This document shows positions 41,101 to 49,122 of a DNA stretch of 64,000 nt, piece by piece. Numbering within the stretch: position 1 is the first letter of the stretch; every line of letters starts with the position of its first letter. A program made the position numbers and the translations under genes. The DNA lies in the NCBI RefSeq assembly GCF_017916255.1, contig NZ_CP072827.1:6163501-6227500 (forward strand), written 5' to 3'. The DNA comes from Streptomyces mobaraensis NBRC 13819 = DSM 40847 (GTDB lineage Bacteria; Actinomycetota; Actinomycetes; Streptomycetales; Streptomycetaceae). Below the pieces are notes generated by a model. That model did not search any database, had not been told where the DNA came from, and was given only the letters and a program-made list of their open reading frames with translations.

Positions 41101-41737
41101 GCACGGCGCCCTGCCGCGCCAGCATCTCGGTGAGCCGCACCAGGACCGCGGTCTTGCCCGTGCCCAGGCCGCCGACCAGCAGGTACGGCCGCCGGGTGGC
41201 CCGGTCCCGCAACCGCTCCGCGATCACCTGCGCCACCTCCTGGCGGCCGACGATCTCGGCGGTGTCCGGCCCGGCCGTCGGGACCAGCTCATGCGGGGTG
41301 CGCCGGGCCTTGGCCAGATAGCGCCGCTTCGTCCAGCCGTACCAGCAGAACAGGAAGGCGGCGGAGGCGATCCCGGCCGTCAGCACCGGACCCACGAAGC
41401 GGATCAGCGCGTCGAAGCCCGCGTTCCCCTTGCGCCAGGTCTCGAACGGCGTCGTCTGCCCGGTGACGACGATGTACACGCCCTCGGCACACCAGGCGGC
41501 CACCACCAGCGCGATCAGCAGGCAGCAGGCGCGCGAGACCGCCGTGTACGAGTTCCAGCGGCGCCACTTGCCCGGGCGCGGCGCGCCGTGCCGGGCCTCG
41601 CGGCGGACCGCACGGCGGTGGCGGCGCGAGAGAACGGCCCAGTGCAGGGCGGCCGCCGCCCGGCGGAAGGGGAGCGTCACGACGGGGGCGGGGCGGGGAC
41701 GGGATGTGCCGGGCGGACGGCGGACGACCTGCGTCAT
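38153..41737 (-). CDS. Membrane-anchored STAND-type NTPase
   Basis: A 1,194-residue protein. Two helices (about 68-90 and 112-133) anchor it. An NTPase module follows, with Walker A LLVGGLGTGKTAVLVRL (P-loop at 189-196), Walker B KPVVIADGLEE (Asp269) and IASRP sensor. About 700 residues of helical sequence come next, probably repeats or a sensor region, and the C-terminal 120 residues include the cysteine-rich CLPTCPFQFCPYPP. This resembles STAND/NACHT-like signalling ATPases used in conflict or stress response. No effector domain recognised, so a defence role is a hypothesis. Confidence 0.75.
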   Translation of the reverse strand: MTQVVRRPPGTSRPRPAPVVTLPFRRAAAALHWAVLSRRHRRAVRREARHGAPRPGKWRRWNSYTAVSRACCLLIALVVAAWCAEGVYIVVTGQTTPFETWRKGNAGFDALIRFVGPVLTAGIASAAFLFCWYGWTKRRYLAKARRTPHELVPTAGPDTAEIVGRQEVAQVIAERLRDRATRRPYLLVGGLGTGKTAVLVRLTEMLARQGAVPVPVRLRDTADQGELDFEQLARRRFAEEAPQGILARSKNERVWQQLLADDKPVVIADGLEEAVLGERYQDDRDNIIRRAIERAYEERLPLVIASRPHTPLEGTHAAIIELEPLSEEEALRFVEERAAESDERRLDWVVETAEATESPIYLQIARDLHRHRSLERDRPRNDPHRLDTRSWDRSTLRLWLLETWYHALVEGRLREDVGLTAREREDTLTTVSALACAGLLQDKLEVGFGDLLGGDVHPGPARRVGATAGHLWAGHRFDRYGKRGDAFSEWHRERLWDALRERLGEEEKRQLATGNTGQCQAALARAASRADALGLVEGFERKIRFPHSVIQAYLGFRLLAHLGERRAGALVQQALSPPGPSRELLIALVLLSRERAAELAGTGGGLAADVRRDLHELWRRSPLSGRSLARQLAAAADRRTDPKALDLYAAALEMDAVEAEPRLLPTVTATLTRRWADVKGNVRTLEEAKLGLVKQLGAALREAAGKTDTVPLYERLFELARQEPSHTVRLAAAQEFGDGGDPAFAVIRRRVGVDTDPVEEYQARVRALKDERRRAYDAWAAAAGPSPAGRGPGAGEPDPRDRERQELHRRYRRQRVDLVREFVIRAWMIPMLLGSVSDGHRDEARYRLTKWMRHLDPRYTGGTSDLPLVLENALAQGFKYAANRRKRHPLAYEGGRGELIRHAETALQRSRCWYAQLTLVQALCLWELPDSIARGGPDAEAADTGGDDDSGPPAARPTTAVQTVRRWLAMAGAGAPDGTGDGAAGQRVLHPFVAEAGDLAALALETRRPERFLWIDEKAVVDTIGSRACAPRRYRKHNLWLPPSVGWSTLDARAQRLVADVLVLTNLIERDGRPDDVEDRFRRSRQPGAPLPPCLSQDRTPLHPELTAGTSTLPAPGSTCLPTCPFQFCPYPPRGVRARAELREPFCRQQQVLLRGRVRRRSPGVLRRRTPHWAGMRARELHEFWEAMAARSRG

Positions 41738-41827
41738 GCGGCGTCTCCTCCCGGAGGGGTGGGGAGGCGTTCACTTCACGGTAGGCACCGGCGGAATGCG
41801 GTCGCAAGCGGGGCGTGTGCCCCGGCA

Positions 41828-41910
41828 TCGCGGCTGCGCCGCTCGTCCTCAAGCGCCGGACGGGCTGGATCAGCCCCTCCGGCGCTTGAGGACGAGCGGC
41901 GCAGCCGCGA
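41828..41910. repeat. Long inverted repeat with 40-bp arms
   Basis: Left arm 41828-41867 and right arm 41871-41910 are complementary at 39 of 40 positions around a 3-base loop (GAT). The core GCTCGTCCTCAAGCGCCGGA recurs widely between Streptomyces genes. It probably forms a strong terminator-like hairpin or is a mobile REP-like unit. Confidence 0.9.
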
Positions 41911-41919
41911 AAGGGGGGT

Positions 41920-41938
41920 CTGGGGGCGCAGCCCCCAG
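41920..41938. terminator. Second hairpin beside the long inverted repeat
   Basis: CTGGGGGC (41920-41927), loop GCA, GCCCCCAG (41931-41938): perfect 8-bp stem. It lies 34 bases past the 3' end of the GNAT gene (minus strand) in its upstream-facing orientation and reinforces the neighbouring hairpin. Confidence 0.65.
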
Positions 41939-41971
41939 GAAACGGCGAAGGGGAGGGACCGGGGCAACCCC

Positions 41972-42499
41972 CTACGGCCGAGCCTCCAGCACGTGCACCC
42001 GAAGGGCCGCCCCCGACAAGGGATGTCTCGTCTCCCGCTCACACCGCATACCGAGCTTCCGCATGACCCGCTCCGACGCGTCGTTGCCCACCGCGTGGAC
42101 GCTGACGATCCGGGCCAGACCCCGGTCGCGGAGGGCGAAGTCCAGGACGGCACGGGCGCCTTCGGTGGCCAGGCCGCGGCCCCAGAAGGGGCGGCCGAGC
42201 CGCCAGCCGATCTCCACGGCGGGCAGGATCTCCGGCAGGTAGCGGGGCACGGACAGGCCGACGAAGCCGATCAGCCGCCGGTCCTCGCGGAGTTCGGCCG
42301 CGAAGAGGCCGATGCCGTGCTCCTCCCACTCGCGTTCCCAGGCGGCGATGCTCGCGGCCGTCTGGGCGCGGTCCTGCACCGAGCCGTCCCGGATCCACCG
42401 CATCACGTCCGGATCGCCGTTGATGGCCGCCATCGGTTCGAGGTCGTCCTCGCGCCAGCGGCGCAGCGTCAGTCGCGGGGTGCGCAGGGTGATCGTCAT
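41972..42499 (-). CDS. GNAT acetyltransferase (RimJ/RimL type)
   Basis: A 175-residue acetyltransferase: TPRLTLRRWREDDLEPM, acetyl-CoA loop RPFWGRGLATEGARAVLDFA and GNDASERVMRKLGMR are typical of RimJ/RimL-like enzymes that acetylate ribosomal or other protein N-termini. ATG 42499. The actual substrate is unknown. Confidence 0.88.
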   Translation of the reverse strand: MTITLRTPRLTLRRWREDDLEPMAAINGDPDVMRWIRDGSVQDRAQTAASIAAWEREWEEHGIGLFAAELREDRRLIGFVGLSVPRYLPEILPAVEIGWRLGRPFWGRGLATEGARAVLDFALRDRGLARIVSVHAVGNDASERVMRKLGMRCERETRHPLSGAALRVHVLEARP

Positions 42500-42615
42500 G
42501 GGGGCATCCTGCCCACTCCCACGACCCTTAGAGGTGAATCGGGCCACGCTCGGCCGGTCTTGGGGCTCGGAGGAGTGGTAGGAACGGCGCACCGTCCACG
42601 ACCCGGGGAGCCCCT

Positions 42616-43404
42616 GTGCGTCCGACCTTCCGTGCCGCGCGCCTCGCCGCCGCCCTCGCCGCCGTCTCGTCCCTGCTCTGGTCGCCGCCGCCGGCCGCCG
42701 CCGGAGCCCCCACCGCGTACGCGGCGCTCGGCGACTCGTACACCTCCGGCGTGGGTGCCGGGCCCTACGACCCGGCGGGCGGGCTGTGCTTGAGAAGCCC
42801 GCGCGCCCACGCTCCGCTGTGGGCCGCCGCCCACGGGGTGCGGGACTTCCGGTTCACCGCCTGCGCGGGCGCCACCAGCGACGACGTGCTGCGGGAGCAG
42901 GTGGGCGCGCTGGACCCGGGCGTCCGCCTCGTCACCCTGACGCTCGGCGGCAACGACGTGGGCTACTCCCGCGTCATGCTCGCCTGCAGCGTCGGCCGGC
43001 CCGGCACGTGCGACGGGGAGGCGGACCGGGCCGAGGCCGAGATGGACCGCTCCCTGCCCCACCGGCTGGACGCCGCGTACCACACGATCGCCCAACGGGC
43101 GCCGCACGCACGGGTGGTGGTACTGGGGTACCCGTACCTCTTCGGCGCCCCCTCCTGCCTGGTCCCCTCCCCGCCGAACGCCCGGCGGATGGACGCCGCG
43201 CTCGATCACCTGGACGCGGTGGTCGCCGACCGCGCCCGGGCCGCGCGGTTCACCTACCTCGACGCGCGCCGGACCTTCGCCGGGCACGGCGCCTGCTCCG
43301 GCGCGCCGTGGATCAACCCGGCGGGACCGCTGTTCTGGGAGTCGTACCACCCCAACGCGGAAGGCCAGCGCGGGTACTTCAGGCTCCTGTCGCGCGGGAT
43401 CTGA
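42616..43404 (+). CDS. Secreted SGNH/GDSL hydrolase
   Basis: A 262-residue extracellular esterase/lipase. A signal peptide (residues 1-29, cleaved near AAAGA) is followed by block I ALGDSYTSGVGAG, block III LGGNDVGYS, and the catalytic Asp/His in ESYHPNAEGQ. Cysteines are paired as in the Streptomyces coelicolor family of small GDSL lipases. GTG 42616. Its stop overlaps the first unit of a 19-bp tandem array. Confidence 0.9.
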   Translation: MRPTFRAARLAAALAAVSSLLWSPPPAAAGAPTAYAALGDSYTSGVGAGPYDPAGGLCLRSPRAHAPLWAAAHGVRDFRFTACAGATSDDVLREQVGALDPGVRLVTLTLGGNDVGYSRVMLACSVGRPGTCDGEADRAEAEMDRSLPHRLDAAYHTIAQRAPHARVVVLGYPYLFGAPSCLVPSPPNARRMDAALDHLDAVVADRARAARFTYLDARRTFAGHGACSGAPWINPAGPLFWESYHPNAEGQRGYFRLLSRGI

Positions 43405-43478
43405 ACGGGTGCGGTCGGACTGAGCGAGTGTGGTCGGGCTGAACGGGTGCGGTCGGGCCGGACGGGTGCGGTCGGGTC
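43403..43478. repeat. Four 19-bp tandem repeats between convergent genes
   Basis: GAACGGGTGCGGTCGGACT (43403-43421), GAGCGAGTGTGGTCGGGCT (43422-43440), GAACGGGTGCGGTCGGGCC (43441-43459) and GGACGGGTGCGGTCGGGTC (43460-43478). The array exactly fills the space between the GDSL hydrolase stop and the methyltransferase stop. Confidence 0.92.
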
Positions 43479-44328
43479 ACGGCCGCCGCGGTTTCGAGGC
43501 GACGACGATCGCGTAGCCCAGCTCGGGCGTGACCGTGAGCCGGTCCATCGCGTCGAGCAGGGTCCGGCGCTCCTCGCGTTCCTCCGGAGGGACGTCCGTG
43601 CCGTCCGCCCGGATGGCCGCGCAGAGGGCGCGGAGGGTCTGCGGAACGCTGTGCTCCGAGACGTCCGTGACGCTCTCGACGGCCAGTCCCGCGTCGGCGA
43701 GCAGCGCCGGGTAGTCGGCGAGCGGGAGGATCGCGGCGATCCGGTTGAGGGCGCAGAAGGTGTCGAGGGCCGGGCGGCTCGCGGCCGGCAGGGGCGCGCG
43801 TTCGACGACGTTGGCGATGGCGAGCCGGGCGCCCGGGCGCAGCGCGTCATGGATCCGGCGCAGGACGTGCCGGGGGTCGGGCATGTGGAGGAGGGATTCG
43901 AAGAGCCACGCTCCGTCGAAGGAATCGGCGGGGAAGCGCGCCTCGGCCACGTCGGCGAGCCGGAAGGAGACCCGGTCGGACAGGCCCTCGGCCGCCGCCG
44001 CGGCGGACGCCAGGCGGACCTGCTCGCCGCTGAGGGTGATGCCGGTGACGGTGGCGCCGGTGGTCCGGGCGAGCTGGAGGGCCGGGCGGCCGGTGCCGCA
44101 GCCGGCGTCCAGGACGCGGTCTCCCGGGCCGACCCCCAGGGCGTCGGTCATCAGCCGGGTCATGCGGGCGGACGCGGTGGCGACGGAGGCGGCGGGGGCG
44201 CTCTCCGCCGGATCCGGCCAGTGGCCGAAGTGGATGCTGCCGCCGAGGAGTGCGGCGGTCCGTTCGCTGTACCGGTCGTAGAGTTCCGCGATGGCCTGGG
44301 GGGTGACGTCCCGGAAACCACTGATCAT
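43477..44328 (-). CDS. SAM-dependent methyltransferase (UbiE/erythromycin O-MT type)
   Basis: A 283-residue methyltransferase. AIAELYDRYSERTAALLGGS and IHFGHWPD open the domain, motif I is VLDAGCGTGRPALQLARTTG, then VTGITLSGEQVRLA and FESLLHMPDP. This belongs with the family that methylates small natural products or cyclopropanates lipids (DUF/tocopherol type), common in secondary metabolism. No pathway partner is adjacent. ATG 44328. Confidence 0.88.
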   Translation of the reverse strand: MISGFRDVTPQAIAELYDRYSERTAALLGGSIHFGHWPDPAESAPAASVATASARMTRLMTDALGVGPGDRVLDAGCGTGRPALQLARTTGATVTGITLSGEQVRLASAAAAAEGLSDRVSFRLADVAEARFPADSFDGAWLFESLLHMPDPRHVLRRIHDALRPGARLAIANVVERAPLPAASRPALDTFCALNRIAAILPLADYPALLADAGLAVESVTDVSEHSVPQTLRALCAAIRADGTDVPPEEREERRTLLDAMDRLTVTPELGYAIVVASKPRRP

Positions 44329-44720
44329 GACGGGTTCCTCCTACGGGGAAGAGGGCGGTGTCGGGCTGACCGACCGGCCTGACCGAGCGGCCTGACCGAG
44401 CGGCCTGATCGACGAGCGTCGCCCGCAGAGACACGGACGATCTCCCGAACGTTGCCCCCTCGCGCCCGCGGTGCGACAGGGCACGTCCGGCGAAACGGGA
44501 CGGAAGCCGCGCCCGACTGGCCGGAACCCTCCGCACCCCTGTTCGGGAAGGGGGTGGACGAATCACGGCCGACGCGCCGCCGAGCTGGACCTTTTGCGGC
44601 GGAAGACGGCCCTCCGCGGGACAAAAAAGAGCGATTTTGCGCCGCGCCCCTCACTGGTCACCATGTGCTTCTGTCGCACGTATCTGCGACCTGCCCGCAG
44701 GATGAGAGGCGCACCACCCC
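44329..44720. other. 392-base divergent spacer with repeats, no gene seen
   Basis: Contains a 13-bp tandem repeat (listed separately), the A-rich segment GGGACAAAAAAGAGCGATTT near 44619, and a hairpin GTCGCA/TGCGAC (44673-44690) 30 bases before the permease start. It probably holds promoters for both divergent genes. Confidence 0.5.
44368..44406. repeat. 13-bp tandem repeats
   Basis: GACCGACCGGCCT (44368-44380), GACCGAGCGGCCT (44381-44393) and GACCGAGCGGCCT (44394-44406), then a degraded copy GATCGACGAGCGT. Located 39 bases upstream of the methyltransferase start on the minus strand. Confidence 0.85.
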
Positions 44721-46121
44721 ATGCACGAAACCGACGGCACCCCCGCGCGCCGTTTCGGCCTCCCCACGGCGATAGCGCTGGTCATGGGGAACATCATCGG
44801 CGGCGGCATCTTCCTGCTGCCCGCCTCCGTCGCCCCGTACGGCACCGTCAGCCTGCTCGCCTTCGGGGTGCTGACGGTCGGGGCCATCGCGCTCGCCCTG
44901 GTCTTCGGACGGCTCGCCGAGCGGCACCCGCGGACCGGCGGCCCGTACGTGTACGCGCGCGAGGCGTTCGGCGACTTCGCCGGCTTCCTCTCCGCGTGGT
45001 CGTACTGGACCATGACCTGGGTCAGCAACGCCGCCCTGGCGGTGGCCGGCGTCGGCTACTTCCACGCGCTGACGGGCGGGAAGGGCTCGATGGGCACCGA
45101 CCTGGCCGTGGCCCTGCTGATGCTGTGGCTGCCGGCCCTGGCCAACCTCGCCGGCACCCGCTGGGTGGGCGCCGTGCAGCTGGTCTCCACGGTGCTCAAG
45201 TTCGTCCCGCTGCTGTTCGTGGCGGTCGTCGGACTCTTCTACTTCGACCCGCACAACCTGGGCTCCTTCAGCGAGGGGGGCGGGAACTGGGCCGGCGGCC
45301 TGACCGCGTCCGCGGCGATCCTGCTCTACAGCTACGTCGGCGTCGAGTCGGCGGCGATGAGCGCGGGCGAGGTCCGCGACCCCAAGCGCAACGTCGGCCG
45401 GGCCAGCGTGTTCGGCACCATCGGCGCAGCCCTGGTGTACCTGCTCGGCACCCTCGCGGTCTTCGGCACCGTGCCGCACGGCAAGCTGGTCGGCTCCTCG
45501 GCGCCGTTCTCCGACGCCGTGAACGCGATGTTCGGCGGCGAGTGGGGCGGCACCCTGATCGCCGCCGCCGCGGTGATCTCCATCGTGGGCGCGCTCAACG
45601 GCTGGACGCTGATGAGCGCCCAGGCCCCGTACGCGGCGGCGAAGGACGGCCTGTTCCCGGCCGTCTTCGCCCGCAAGCGGCGCGGGGTGCCGACGGCGGG
45701 CGTGCTCGCCGCGTCCGTCCTGGCCACCCTGCTGACGGTGATCAACTACGTGTCGGGGGCGGGCGGGGTCTTCGAGATCCTGGTGCTGGTCACCACGTTC
45801 TCCGCGACCGTGCCCTACCTGCTGGCCGCCGCCGCGCAGGTGTACTTCCTGCTCACCGGCCGGCGCGACCGGGTGCGCGCGGGCCGGCTGACCCGCGACA
45901 TGGTGCTGGCGCTCGGCGCGTTCGCCTTCTCCTTCTGGCTGGTCGCGGGCGCCGGCTACAAGGCGGTGTACCAGGGCGTGCTGTTCCTCTTCGCGGGCGT
46001 GCTCGTCTACGTGTGGATGGCGGCCCGACGGACGGCCGCGGCCGGGGGCGAGGACTCCGCGTCCGCCGGGGAGCCGACGGCGGCCGAGGAGCCCGCCGCG
46101 GAGGCGGCCCTCCGGGGCTGA
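44721..46121 (+). CDS. APC-family amino acid permease
   Basis: A 466-residue permease with 12 predicted helices. The helix 1 motif GNIIGGGIFLLPASVAPYG is typical of the APC superfamily, particularly the AdiC/CadB-like basic amino acid/polyamine antiporters. SYVGVESAAMSAGEVRDPKRN is the conserved helix 6 region. The substrate is not certain. The C-terminus is Ala/Glu-rich and cytoplasmic. ATG 44721. Confidence 0.9.
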   Translation: MHETDGTPARRFGLPTAIALVMGNIIGGGIFLLPASVAPYGTVSLLAFGVLTVGAIALALVFGRLAERHPRTGGPYVYAREAFGDFAGFLSAWSYWTMTWVSNAALAVAGVGYFHALTGGKGSMGTDLAVALLMLWLPALANLAGTRWVGAVQLVSTVLKFVPLLFVAVVGLFYFDPHNLGSFSEGGGNWAGGLTASAAILLYSYVGVESAAMSAGEVRDPKRNVGRASVFGTIGAALVYLLGTLAVFGTVPHGKLVGSSAPFSDAVNAMFGGEWGGTLIAAAAVISIVGALNGWTLMSAQAPYAAAKDGLFPAVFARKRRGVPTAGVLAASVLATLLTVINYVSGAGGVFEILVLVTTFSATVPYLLAAAAQVYFLLTGRRDRVRAGRLTRDMVLALGAFAFSFWLVAGAGYKAVYQGVLFLFAGVLVYVWMAARRTAAAGGEDSASAGEPTAAEEPAAEAALRG

Positions 46122-46146
46122 GCCCCTTTCGCGCCGGGGCCTTTCC

Positions 46147-47031
46147 TCAGGCTCGCCGGTCGCCGGTGTGACCGGCGGGAGCGCGCAGATGGTGTACGCG
46201 AGCGGGCGGCACGTTGTCCCAGACGACGTGCCGCCCGACGCCGTACCGGGCCGTGAACGCGTCCAGCAGCGCGGCCACCGCCCGGTGCCGACGCGCCTCG
46301 GCCCTGCCGCCGGTCAGCGCGCGCAGCGGCCGGGTGCCGAGGTAGGCGAAGAAGGTCAGATATCCGCCCGGGACGAGGGCGCGCAGGTACTGCGCGAGGA
46401 TCGCCTCGACCGTCTCCGGCGGGAAATTGGTGAACGGCAGACAGGAAACGATCAGGTCGTAGCGGTGTTCGCCCAGATCGAGCTCCGTGATCGATGCCGG
46501 TACCAGCCGGATGCGGTCACCGGCCGCCACCATGGCCGGGTTCGTCTCCCTCAGCCCCTCCAGCGCCCGCACGAACCGGGGGTTGACCTCCACGGCGTCC
46601 AGCCGGTCGCCCGGCCGCTCCAGCAGCTCCGCCAGCACCCGGGTGACCGTGCCCGTACCGGCGCCCGCCTCCAGCACCGTCCGGGGGCGCCCGTTCCGCG
46701 ACGCCCGGCCCGCGCGGTCCCGGCCTGCGAGGTTTTGGTCCGGGTGGCCCCGGTCCGCTCGGTTCCGGTCCGCGCGGTCCCGGCCCGCGTGGCCCCGGTC
46801 CACCAGCGGCTGGGCCAGTCGGCAGGCCAGGCTGTGGCTGCTGGGGGCGATGGCTCCGGTGATGCGGAAGGTGCGCACGGACTCCCGGAGGAAGGCAAGC
46901 GGGCCTGCCGGGGGAGCGGGGGCCGGGTGGCGGGTGATACGGGAGGCGTCCGAGGCGCCGGTGACGGTAGGGGGCGTGGATGCGACAGGGCCGGCGTAGT
47001 CGAAGGCGGTCGGAAGGGGCGTCTGGTCCAT
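46147..47031 (-). CDS. Phospholipid N-methyltransferase-like (PmtA) protein
   Basis: A 294-residue class I methyltransferase. FLRESVRTFRITGAIAPSSHS is the N-terminal mark of PmtA-like enzymes; SAM motif I is VLEAGAGTGTVTRVLAEL, with VEVNPRFVRALE and SCLPFTNFPPE. A tandem-repeat insertion (residues about 80-115, Asp/Arg/Gly rich) interrupts the domain just before motif I. Its product may be an N-methylated phospholipid, or the fold may be a rRNA methyltransferase relative. ATG 47031. Confidence 0.78.
   Translation of the reverse strand: MDQTPLPTAFDYAGPVASTPPTVTGASDASRITRHPAPAPPAGPLAFLRESVRTFRITGAIAPSSHSLACRLAQPLVDRGHAGRDRADRNRADRGHPDQNLAGRDRAGRASRNGRPRTVLEAGAGTGTVTRVLAELLERPGDRLDAVEVNPRFVRALEGLRETNPAMVAAGDRIRLVPASITELDLGEHRYDLIVSCLPFTNFPPETVEAILAQYLRALVPGGYLTFFAYLGTRPLRALTGGRAEARRHRAVAALLDAFTARYGVGRHVVWDNVPPARVHHLRAPAGHTGDRRA
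46703..46800. repeat. 15-bp-type coding repeats in the PmtA-like gene
   Basis: Units based on CGGTCCCGGCCCGCG repeat with small changes about six times. The period is a multiple of three and the insert stays in frame, adding a DRADRNRADRG-like segment. Confidence 0.75.
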
Positions 47032-47163
47032 GGCCACGACGCTAGGAACCGCGAACCGCCCGGCCATCGGCCGAACCGACCCGCCCACCCCCTACCGAAG
47101 TCGGGGGTCCGCCCGCCCGGTCGGCGGAGGCCCGCCGTCCGGGCCCGTGCCTAGGCTGGGCGC

Positions 47164-48318
47164 GTGTTCACCCTGACCGACCGGACCTGGCCCCGCTGGG
47201 CCGATGCCCTGCTCATCGCCCTGGTCGGCTTCCTGTCGGCGCAGGAGGCGTACATCCGCGGCGGAGACCGCCTCCTCGGTCCCGAGGCCGCCGTCGCGCT
47301 GGCCGTCGCCACGACGGCCACGCTGATCCCGCGCGAACGGTTCCTCCCGCTCGCCGCGGTCATGGCGGTCGCCACCGCCGCGCTGCTGGGCGTCGCTCCG
47401 CCGCTGCTCGTCGTCCTCTTCCGCACGGCCCGGCGCGGCCGGACCGGTCTCGCCGTGCTGTGCGCGGCGGCGGCCCTGACGGGCAACCGGTTCGCCGACC
47501 CCGGCCGCAACCTGTGGACCCTGCACCTCTACGGCCCCGTCATGCCCTTGGCCCTCGCGCTGGCGCTCGGGCTGTGGGCGGGCAGCCACCGGCGGCTGGT
47601 CGCCGCCCTGGACGACCAGGTGGAGCGGCTGCGCGTCGAACGCGGCCTCCGCGCCGAACAGGCCCGGCTCGCCGAACGCGCCCGTATCGCCGCCGAGATG
47701 CACGACGTCCTCGCCCACCGCCTCACCGTCCTCGCCCTGCACGCCGGAGCCCTCCGGCGGCGCGCCGCCGACCTCCCCGAGCCCGTCGCCGAACGGCTCG
47801 CCCTGCTGCGTACCACCTCCACCGAGGCCCTCGCCGACCTGCGCGACGTCCTCGGCGCCCTGCGCCACACCGATGACGGGCCGGACGCGGCCGACCGGCG
47901 CGAACCGCGCCTCGGCGAGCTGCGCGAACTGCTGGACGAGGCACGCGCCGCAGGGCAGTCGATCGAGGCGGACCTCGCCGGCGACGCCGCGTCCGTCCCG
48001 GTCAGCCACCGCCTCGCCGTCCACCGCGTGGTCCGGGAAGCCCTGACCAACGCCCGCAAGCACGCCTCCGGCGCGCCCGTCCGGGTCGCCGTCCACTACG
48101 GAACGGCGGAGTCCGCCGTGGAGGTGCGCAGCGCCGCGGGCACCCCGTCCGAAGCCGCCGGGCTGGGCGGCGGATACGGTCTGATCGGCCTCACCGAACG
48201 TGTCACGGCGCTCGGCGGCCGGCTGGAGTACGGGCCGACGGACGGGGGCGGCTGGCGCGTGGCCGCGACCGTCCCCGGAGCCGGGCGGCACACCACGGAA
48301 CGCGCGGGAGCGGCATGA
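47164..48318 (+). CDS. Sensor histidine kinase (HisKA_3 type)
   Basis: A 384-residue kinase with four or five N-terminal helices (residues 13-140), then RIAAEMHDVLAHRLTVLALH with phospho-accepting His180, and an ATPase domain with REALTNARKHASG (N-box) and GGGYGLIGLTERV (G-box). GTG 47164. The response regulator begins inside its stop codon (ATGA). The signal is unknown. Confidence 0.92.
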   Translation: MFTLTDRTWPRWADALLIALVGFLSAQEAYIRGGDRLLGPEAAVALAVATTATLIPRERFLPLAAVMAVATAALLGVAPPLLVVLFRTARRGRTGLAVLCAAAALTGNRFADPGRNLWTLHLYGPVMPLALALALGLWAGSHRRLVAALDDQVERLRVERGLRAEQARLAERARIAAEMHDVLAHRLTVLALHAGALRRRAADLPEPVAERLALLRTTSTEALADLRDVLGALRHTDDGPDAADRREPRLGELRELLDEARAAGQSIEADLAGDAASVPVSHRLAVHRVVREALTNARKHASGAPVRVAVHYGTAESAVEVRSAAGTPSEAAGLGGGYGLIGLTERVTALGGRLEYGPTDGGGWRVAATVPGAGRHTTERAGAA

Positions 48319-48968
48319 TCCGGACCATGATCGTCGACGACGACCGGCTGGTCCGGCTCGCCCTCGCCGACATCCTCGACGACACCCCCGGCATCACCGT
48401 CGCCGCCGAGGCCGCCGACGGCGCCGAGGCGCTGGAACTGGCCCGCGCCCACCGGATCGACGTGGCCCTCATGGACGTGCGGATGCCCCGCGTGGACGGC
48501 ATCGAGGCCACCCGGCGGCTGCGCGCCCTGCCGGACCCGCCGCAGGTCGTCGTGCTCACCACCTTCGACCTCGACCAGTACGTGTACGACGCGCTGGCGG
48601 CCGGCGCGTCCGGGTTCCTGCTCAAGGACACCGAACCCGACGAGATCGCCCGCGCCGTGCGGGTCGTCGCCGCCGGCCAGGCCATGCTCCATCCGCACGC
48701 CGCCCGCCGCCTCATCGACCGCTACCACGACACGGCCCGCCCGTCCGGCCGCGCGGCCAGGGTCCGGGTCGCGCGGTTGACGCCCCGCGAGACCGAGGTC
48801 CTCGCCCTGCTCGCCGGAGGCGCGTCCAACGCCGGGATCGCCGCCGCGCTGGGGATGCGGGAGAGCACGGCGAAGGCACACGTCAGCCGGATCCTGGCGG
48901 CGCTGGAGGTGGGCAACCGGGTGCAGGCGGCGCTGTGCGCGCGGGACGCGGGGATCGGCGCCGGCTGA
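48315..48968 (+). CDS. NarL/LuxR-family response regulator
   Basis: A 217-residue regulator with receiver aspartate near residue 54 in VALMDVRMPRVDG, acidic IVDDDR, lysine FLLKDTEP, and a LuxR HTH marked by TPRETEVLALLAGG and SNAGIAAALGM. It is coupled to the kinase. The target promoter is unknown; the downstream NTF2-like gene, on the same strand with a TACCT/AGGTA dyad upstream, is one candidate. Confidence 0.93.
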   Translation: MIRTMIVDDDRLVRLALADILDDTPGITVAAEAADGAEALELARAHRIDVALMDVRMPRVDGIEATRRLRALPDPPQVVVLTTFDLDQYVYDALAAGASGFLLKDTEPDEIARAVRVVAAGQAMLHPHAARRLIDRYHDTARPSGRAARVRVARLTPRETEVLALLAGGASNAGIAAALGMRESTAKAHVSRILAALEVGNRVQAALCARDAGIGAG

Positions 48969-49005
48969 CCGACGGGCCGCTCGGCGGAACGGGCTTCGAG
49001 GCCGC

Positions 49006-49018
49006 TACCTGCGAGGTA
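49006..49018. promoter_or_regulatory. Short palindrome upstream of NTF2-like gene
   Basis: TACCT (49006-49010), GCG, AGGTA (49014-49018). A possible -10-overlapping operator 105 bases before the NTF2-like start. Weak evidence. Confidence 0.3.
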
Positions 49019-49122
49019 ATCGCCGTCCGCGCGCGGGACCGGCAAGCTGTGGGCATGCCTCCGGACCCGGGCGCTCGGGTTCGGAGGCTCCCCAAAGACC
49101 TTCGTCAGGAAGAGAGTTCGCC

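Noticed and set aside
44673..44690. Hairpin before the APC permease considered as a guanidine or other riboswitch
   Set aside because: Only a single 6-bp stem is visible and no conserved aptamer sequence could be recognised.
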